From NCBI RefSeq assembly GCF_024170225.1, contig NZ_JALJXU010000003.1, positions 213,764 through 277,763 on the forward strand: 64,000 nt of DNA. The letters run 5' to 3'. The notes below the pieces were generated by a model. It worked only from the letters and a program-made list of their open reading frames with translations. It was not told where the DNA came from and ran no database searches. The position numbers and the translations under genes are program-made. The stretch is from Streptococcus gallinaceus (GTDB taxonomy: Bacteria; Bacillota; Bacilli; Lactobacillales; Streptococcaceae). Below are positions 58,156 to 64,000 of the stretch, in pieces. Each line of letters starts with the position of its first letter. The first letter of the stretch is position 1.

Positions 58156-58668
58156 TTACCAAACCATTTCATACCCAATAATTTTTTGCTTTCCTTCTCG
58201 AATACATTTAATATCAAAATTTGAATGATATTTCTTAATATCTTTTAATAACTTTGGTAGGATATTAACATTAATATGCCTTGGAAGATAACTTTCTTTA
58301 ATTCCAATTATATTTCGGAATTCGTCTAAATTTAAATTTGATTTTCTGCTTTCATATCGGAATTCGTCTAAATTTAAATTTGATTTTCTGCTTTCATAGT
58401 GGTTTTCAATCCAATCGTTTATTGGTTGAGAATACTTACAGGACCAAGACTTTAAAGCAGTGAACGAAATTTGATTTTTATCAATAAAATTATTTAATGC
58501 ATTCACTGCTTTTTCTTGAGAGTTAGTTTGTCTATGAGTATAGCCGATTGTAGTTTCATAATTAGCATGACCTACACGCTCCATAATATCTCTCATAGCT
58601 AAATCAGTACCTTCACTTTGCAGAATAGAAAAATTGATAATGTCTATTATACCACGATTTTCTTTATT
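58156..58668 (-). pseudogene. Fused remnant: integrase C-terminus plus replication-initiator C-terminus
   Basis: The frame is open from 58668. Its first part reads SILQSEGTDLAMRDIMERVGHANYETTIGYTH, the C-terminal end of a phage or ICE tyrosine integrase (the GHA segment holds the last catalytic His, and the final Tyr is in GYTH). The end reads IIGIKESYLPRHINVNILPKLLKDIKKYH...IIGYEMVW, like the last winged helix of Rep_3/RepB initiators. Between them the 14-residue block YESRKSNLNLDEFR is duplicated. The catalytic N-terminal regions of both proteins are absent. An in-frame ATG exists at 58596. Most likely a deletion scar, not a working enzyme. Confidence 0.6.
58316..58399. repeat. 42-bp direct tandem repeat, two copies
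   Basis: Units start CGGAATTCG at 58316 and 58358 and are almost identical; each encodes 14 residues in frame within the fused remnant. Confidence 0.85.
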
Positions 58669-58897
58669 TTACCGCCCTTTGTTTCCATCTTAAGAACTCT
58701 TCAAATCCTTCTAAATTAATAAAGACTAATTTATAAGTTGGATTGATTACATGTTCTTTAAACTGTTTACTTTCTCTCATTTCACTTAACCATCTATTCA
58801 AAGTATATTGATTTAATCCTTCCCATCTTCTCATTAGTGCTTTTTTATCTGCCCATTCAGCGATACTATTTTCAACAGATACAAACTTTATTTTCAT
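58664..58897 (-). CDS. DUF771-like small mobile-element protein
   Basis: 77 aa, basic. YTLNRWLSEMRESKQFKEHVINPTYKLVFINLEGFEEFLRWKQ matches the short DUF771 proteins of Gram-positive phages and ICEs, which lie near the integrase and resemble excisionase-like helix-turn-helix proteins. It overlaps the integrase remnant and marks the scar of an integrated element. Function unproven. Confidence 0.7.
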   Translation of the reverse strand: MKIKFVSVENSIAEWADKKALMRRWEGLNQYTLNRWLSEMRESKQFKEHVINPTYKLVFINLEGFEEFLRWKQRAVK

Positions 58898-59164
58898 ATT
58901 TACTTCTTTCTCTTATATTTTTATCCATTGTGGGTATGACTGGTTATATCACTCATGGGAATTTCACCCGCTGTCCTTTTACGCTGGCAGCCTAAACGGT
59001 CAGAAGTATCATTATCATTATTTGTGTCATGGCAGATAGGTTACCATCCTATTTTTGAATAAATGATTTTCGCTCATTTCCTGGCGCATTACATTTTATT
59101 GCTCAACAAATAAATAAAGTCCCACCTAGAATTATTCAATTGTCAACGAACAAATCAGGAGGGA
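58898..59164. other. Intergenic stretch between the DUF771 gene and the XRE regulator
   Basis: 267 bp without a convincing ORF. The only structure seen is the hairpin AGTCCCACCT ... AGGAGGGACT (59126-59163) next to the XRE gene stop, a probable terminator for that gene. Confidence 0.5.
59126..59164 (-). terminator. Terminator of the XRE regulator gene
   Basis: On the minus strand AGTCCCTCCT ... AGGTGGGACT (one mismatch), long loop, followed by TTATTTATT. Confidence 0.55.
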
Positions 59165-59389
59165 CTATTTTATATTATTCTTTATTCGGTGGGGAAAGTC
59201 AGTTTGCCCCAACAAATAATCAGTACTGACATCATATAGATTTGAAAGTTTTATTATCACATCTGCCGATAAAATACGTTCCCCTCGCTCAATTTTTGCA
59301 TAAGCAGAGTGGGTAAACGAAAGTTTTTCGGCAACGTATTTTTGAGTGAAATCATTGTCTTCTCTCAAATCCCTTATACGTTGGTACAT
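59165..59389 (-). CDS. XRE-family helix-turn-helix regulator
   Basis: 74 aa, one Cro/CI-type domain: IRDLREDNDFTQKYVAEKLSFTHSAYAKIERGERILSADVIIKLSNLYDVSTDYLLG. No extra domain. A 9-bp inverted repeat covers its ribosome binding site and upstream region, suggesting autoregulation. It lies in the scar between the DUF771 gene and the lac remnants; probably a former element repressor. Confidence 0.88.
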   Translation of the reverse strand: MYQRIRDLREDNDFTQKYVAEKLSFTHSAYAKIERGERILSADVIIKLSNLYDVSTDYLLGQTDFPHRIKNNIK

Positions 59390-59394
59390 ATAGC

Positions 59395-59432
59395 TTTCTC
59401 CTAAGAAAAGTATAGAGGTTAACTAGGAGAAA
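59395..59432. promoter_or_regulatory. Inverted repeat upstream of the XRE gene
   Basis: TTTCTCCTA (59395-59403) and TAGGAGAAA (59424-59432), perfect, with a TATACT -10-like box between them on the minus strand. Candidate operator. Confidence 0.45.
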
Positions 59433-59461
59433 CTTGATATATTGTTCTAATAAATAAAACT

Positions 59462-59505
59462 CCCAAACCGTTCATTTCTTTACAAATTAGACGGTTTGAG
59501 AGTAG
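59462..59505 (-). terminator. Terminator of the lac operon
   Basis: On the minus strand AAACCGT-loop-ACGGTTT followed by GGGAGTTTTATTTATT. Confidence 0.55.
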
Positions 59506-59527
59506 CTTCATTATCTGAATTTTAAGT

Positions 59528-62113
<2,586 letters not shown>

Positions 62114-62345
62114 TTACATGTTTTGGTCATAAATAGTCCTTCTTTTCTTTTTTCCGTAGCAACAAACTGTCACTCTTTATTAGATACGAGGGCGTTAAGC
62201 GAGCACGACAAAAATAGGAGTTTTGACGAAGAACTTTCCGTTCTAGGAGAAACTCTCTTTTTTGTACAGCTCGTAGCCCAAGTTCAATACCATCATAAAA
62301 AAGAAGGTTTGATTTTGTTATCACATTAAGTTCGGGGAAAAGAAA
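62114..62345. other. Non-coding stretch between lacE remnant and abiE locus
   Basis: About 230 bp with no convincing gene. It holds a hairpin at 62218-62255 (GAGTTTT-AGAAC ... GTTCT-AAACTC followed by a T-run), probably a terminator left from a deleted gene. Confidence 0.5.
62218..62262 (+). terminator. Terminator-like hairpin
   Basis: Nested stems GAGTTT/AAACTC and AGAAC/GTTCT, then TCTTTTTTG on the + strand. No upstream + strand gene survives. Confidence 0.4.
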
Positions 62346-62396
62346 ATGTTGCTTTTACACTACAAATGTTGTAAAATTGTAGTGTAAAAGCAACAT
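62346..62396 (+). promoter_or_regulatory. abiE promoter inside a perfect 20-bp inverted repeat
   Basis: Left arm 62346-62365 (starts ATGTTGCTTTTACACTACAA), right arm 62377-62396 (exact reverse complement), 11-nt spacer. A promoter TTGCTT (62349-62354)-17-TAAAAT (62372-62377) lies within. AbiEi antitoxins bind such repeats and repress. Confidence 0.8.
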
Positions 62397-62410
62397 AGAA
62401 AGGAGTAAGC

Positions 62411-63001
62411 ATGTCAAAAAAAGAGATTCTACTTGAATTTATAGAAAACCACAATGGCATTATCACCTATAAAGATTGTAAAGCTCTAAATATTCCAACA
62501 ATATATTTGACAAGACTAGAAAAAGAAGGAATTCTATACCGCATCGAAAAAGGAATTTTTCTAACCCAGAATGGAGACTACGACGAATACTTCTTCTTTC
62601 AGTACCGATATCCCAAGGCTGTTTTCTCTTATATCTCAGCACTTTATCTGCAACAATTTACAGATGAAATTCCTCAATATTTTGACGTAACCATTCCTAG
62701 AGGTTACCGTTTTAATACTCCTCCAGCTAATCTGAACATTCATTCCGTTTCTAAGGAATATAGCGAACTAGGAACTACTCTTGTAAAAACCCCTATGGGA
62801 AACGAGGTAAGAGTCCATGATTTCGAACGTATTATCTGTGATTTTGTGATTCATCGAGAAAAAATAGATACTGAGCTTTTTATCAAAACACTTCAACATT
62901 ATGGAAACTATCCTAAAAAAAATCTTACAAAACTCTATGAATATGCGACAAAAATGAACACCTTGGACAAGGTCAAACAAACTCTGGAGGTCCTAGTATG
63001 A
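62411..63001 (+). CDS. abiEi: AbiEi-type antitoxin / transcriptional repressor
   Basis: 196 aa. N-terminal winged helix (NGIITYKDCKALNIPTIYLTRLEKEGILYRIEKGIFL, about residues 15-50) and a C-terminal antitoxin domain with FERIICDFVIHREKIDTELFIKTLQHYGNYPKKNLTKLYEYATKM. Type IV antitoxin of the AbiE abortive-infection system: it represses the operon and counteracts the toxin without direct binding. RBS aaaggag. The last codons overlap abiEii by 4 bp. Confidence 0.92.
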   Translation: MSKKEILLEFIENHNGIITYKDCKALNIPTIYLTRLEKEGILYRIEKGIFLTQNGDYDEYFFFQYRYPKAVFSYISALYLQQFTDEIPQYFDVTIPRGYRFNTPPANLNIHSVSKEYSELGTTLVKTPMGNEVRVHDFERIICDFVIHREKIDTELFIKTLQHYGNYPKKNLTKLYEYATKMNTLDKVKQTLEVLV

Positions 63002-63843
63002 ATAAAGCTAAGCTAACAGCACTCTGTCATAAAATATCAAAGAATACTGGATTAACCTTTAATTCCGTGATGACCTATTACTTTCTAGAAGTGATTTTGA
63101 AAAAATTAAGTCAAAGTAGCTATTCAAATCACTATATCTTCAAAGGAGGATTCCTACTGTCAAATGTTATTGGAGTTGAATCTCGTAGCACAGTTGATAT
63201 TGATTTTTTGTTCCATCAAATGACACTTTCAGAAGATACTGTGAAGCAGCAACTCAAGGAAATTTTAGCAGATTCAGAAGAAGGTATTTCTTTTGTGATT
63301 CAATCCATCACAGCTATTAAAGAAAGTGATGACTATGGTGGCTATCGAGCAACCATTTTGTGCCAACTTGAGAATATTAAACAAGTTATCCATTTGGATA
63401 TTGCGACAGGTGATGTTGTAACTCCTCAGCCGATTACATACGACTATAAAGCTATTTTTGATGAAGATAATTTTCCAATCATTGCTTATACAATTGAAAC
63501 AATCCTAGCTGAGAAACTTCAAACCATCTATTCACGTAACTTCTTGAACAGCAGAAGCAAAGATTTTTACGATGTTTATATACTTTCAAAACTGAAGAAA
63601 GAAGACATTGACTTCATTCAGTTGAAAAATGCCTGTCAGAGAACATTTTCATATCGCGAAACAGAGCTCGATTTTGAAAAGATTATTGACCTACTCGAGA
63701 GTTTCAAATCTGACCCTATTCAGAATAAACAATGGCAAAATTATTCGAAAAAATATAGCTATACAAAGGGGATTTCCCTTGCAGATGTTCTTGATGAGAT
63801 GATTCGTCTCATAACAGTTCTCATTTCTATAAATTCTGATTAA
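62998..63843 (+). CDS. abiEii: AbiEii-type nucleotidyltransferase toxin
   Basis: 281 aa. DUF1814/AbiEii fold: YIFKGGFLLSNVIGVESRSTVDIDFLFHQ contains the G-S-like loop and the D-x-D metal pair, and later TIETILAEKLQTIYSRN and SKDFYDVYILSKL are family motifs. Such toxins transfer nucleotides, in known cases to tRNA acceptor ends, and stop growth upon phage infection. The frame is complete and is followed by a strong terminator. Confidence 0.92.
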   Translation: MNKAKLTALCHKISKNTGLTFNSVMTYYFLEVILKKLSQSSYSNHYIFKGGFLLSNVIGVESRSTVDIDFLFHQMTLSEDTVKQQLKEILADSEEGISFVIQSITAIKESDDYGGYRATILCQLENIKQVIHLDIATGDVVTPQPITYDYKAIFDEDNFPIIAYTIETILAEKLQTIYSRNFLNSRSKDFYDVYILSKLKKEDIDFIQLKNACQRTFSYRETELDFEKIIDLLESFKSDPIQNKQWQNYSKKYSYTKGISLADVLDEMIRLITVLISINSD

Positions 63844-63856
63844 TCGTGACCAAAAA

Positions 63857-63906
63857 ATTAAAAAGGATATGCTAACATTTATACATTTTGTTAGCATATC
63901 CTTTTT
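63857..63906. terminator. Bidirectional terminator after abiEii
   Basis: AAAAAGGATATGCTAACA ... TGTTAGCATATCCTTTTT, long perfect stem. Also serves the leftward gene that ends at 63906. Confidence 0.92.
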
Positions 63907-64000
63907 TATTTCGTCGTATAAGCAAAACTCAAGCTACTATCCACTCCAGATAATTTACGGAAGGTGTAGTTTGGATTGCCATTGTAGTTGGTTTCGGAGA
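63906..64000 (-). CDS. C-terminal end of an unidentified gene, 5' partial
   Basis: On the minus strand a frame open from the window edge reads SETNYNGNPNYTFRKLSGVD and goes on to SSLSFAYTTK before a stop (63908-63906) next to the terminator. About 30 residues are visible; too little to name. The Asn/Tyr/Ser-rich text suggests a secreted or surface protein, which is weak inference. Confidence 0.55.
   Translation of the reverse strand, partial: SETNYNGNPNYTFRKLSGVDSSLSFAYTTK

Noticed and set aside
58316..58399. Possible CRISPR-like repeat
   Set aside because: Two adjacent in-frame copies with no spacer; a coding tandem duplication, not a CRISPR array.
62127..62324. 65-aa minus-strand frame and 68-aa plus-strand frame between lacE and abiEi
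   Set aside because: No ribosome binding site, overlap a terminator-like hairpin, no family resemblance; treated as non-coding.

Overview
The window reads as a low-GC Firmicute chromosome of the genus Streptococcus, most likely Streptococcus suis. The gyrA-srtA pair, the radC/GATase/rex/cysteine desulfurase/prs/CYTH/relQ/nadK/rluD/pta order, prfA-prmC-sua5-glyA, guaA next to a GntR gene and ylxM-ffh, and xerS beside a difSL-like site are all streptococcal. The species call is inference from gene content and from a repeat that I recall from S. suis intergenic regions.

Layout. 1-1.6 kb: a carboxymuconolactone decarboxylase-like gene (5' end cut by the window) and a frameshifted acyl-CoA dehydrogenase. 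1.6-15 kb: ldh, gyrA, srtA, radC, a glutamine amidotransferase, rex, a cysteine desulfurase operon, prs, a CYTH protein, relQ, nadK, a pseudouridine synthase and pta. 15-23 kb: a heterodimeric ABC exporter, an iron-sulfur-less mutY, an unknown 272-aa protein with hints of an ADP-ribosyltransferase fold, a decayed catabolite-controlled small-ORF locus, and pgm. 23-32 kb: coaB-coaC-thrE-panT (coenzyme A precursor supply), fhs, asd-dapA, pepF and a stand-alone ATP-cone protein. 32-40.7 kb: the prfA-prmC-sua5-GNAT-glyA-NdpA-PvaA run, a RelBE-type toxin-antitoxin pair, an SDR oxidoreductase and a lipoprotein. 40.8-46.4 kb: guaA, a GntR regulator, ylxM-ffh, and xerS with its dif site.

The dif-like site at about 45.27-45.30 kb marks the replication terminus. 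Most genes from 32 to 46 kb are on the + strand, and all recognised genes from 46.5 to 62 kb are on the - strand, as expected for two replichores meeting at dif. Beyond it lie yeiH, a lipoprotein, a three-gene ATP-grasp/esterase cluster, trmFO, a lipoprotein gene that has lost its signal peptide, topA, dprA, rnhB and ylqF (rbgA).

58.1-64 kb is accessory and decayed. It holds a mobile-element scar in which an integrase tail is fused to a replication-initiator tail, plus a DUF771 gene and an XRE regulator. Next is a tagatose-type lactose operon with two deletions (lacE reduced to its EIIB domain; lacG and lacX fused across a deletion), and then an intact AbiE-type toxin-antitoxin system behind a perfect 20-bp inverted repeat.

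Cross-cutting signals: radC and dprA, both late-competence genes, share an identical ComX-type box fused to the T-tract of the preceding terminator. Several leaders begin with a short perfect hairpin. Three copies of a 20-24 bp palindrome sit at the 3' ends of the gntR, ffh and xerS genes. No clearly new multi-gene defence system was seen; the best candidates for undescribed biology are the ATP-grasp/two-esterase cluster, the 272-aa protein and the stand-alone ATP-cone protein.
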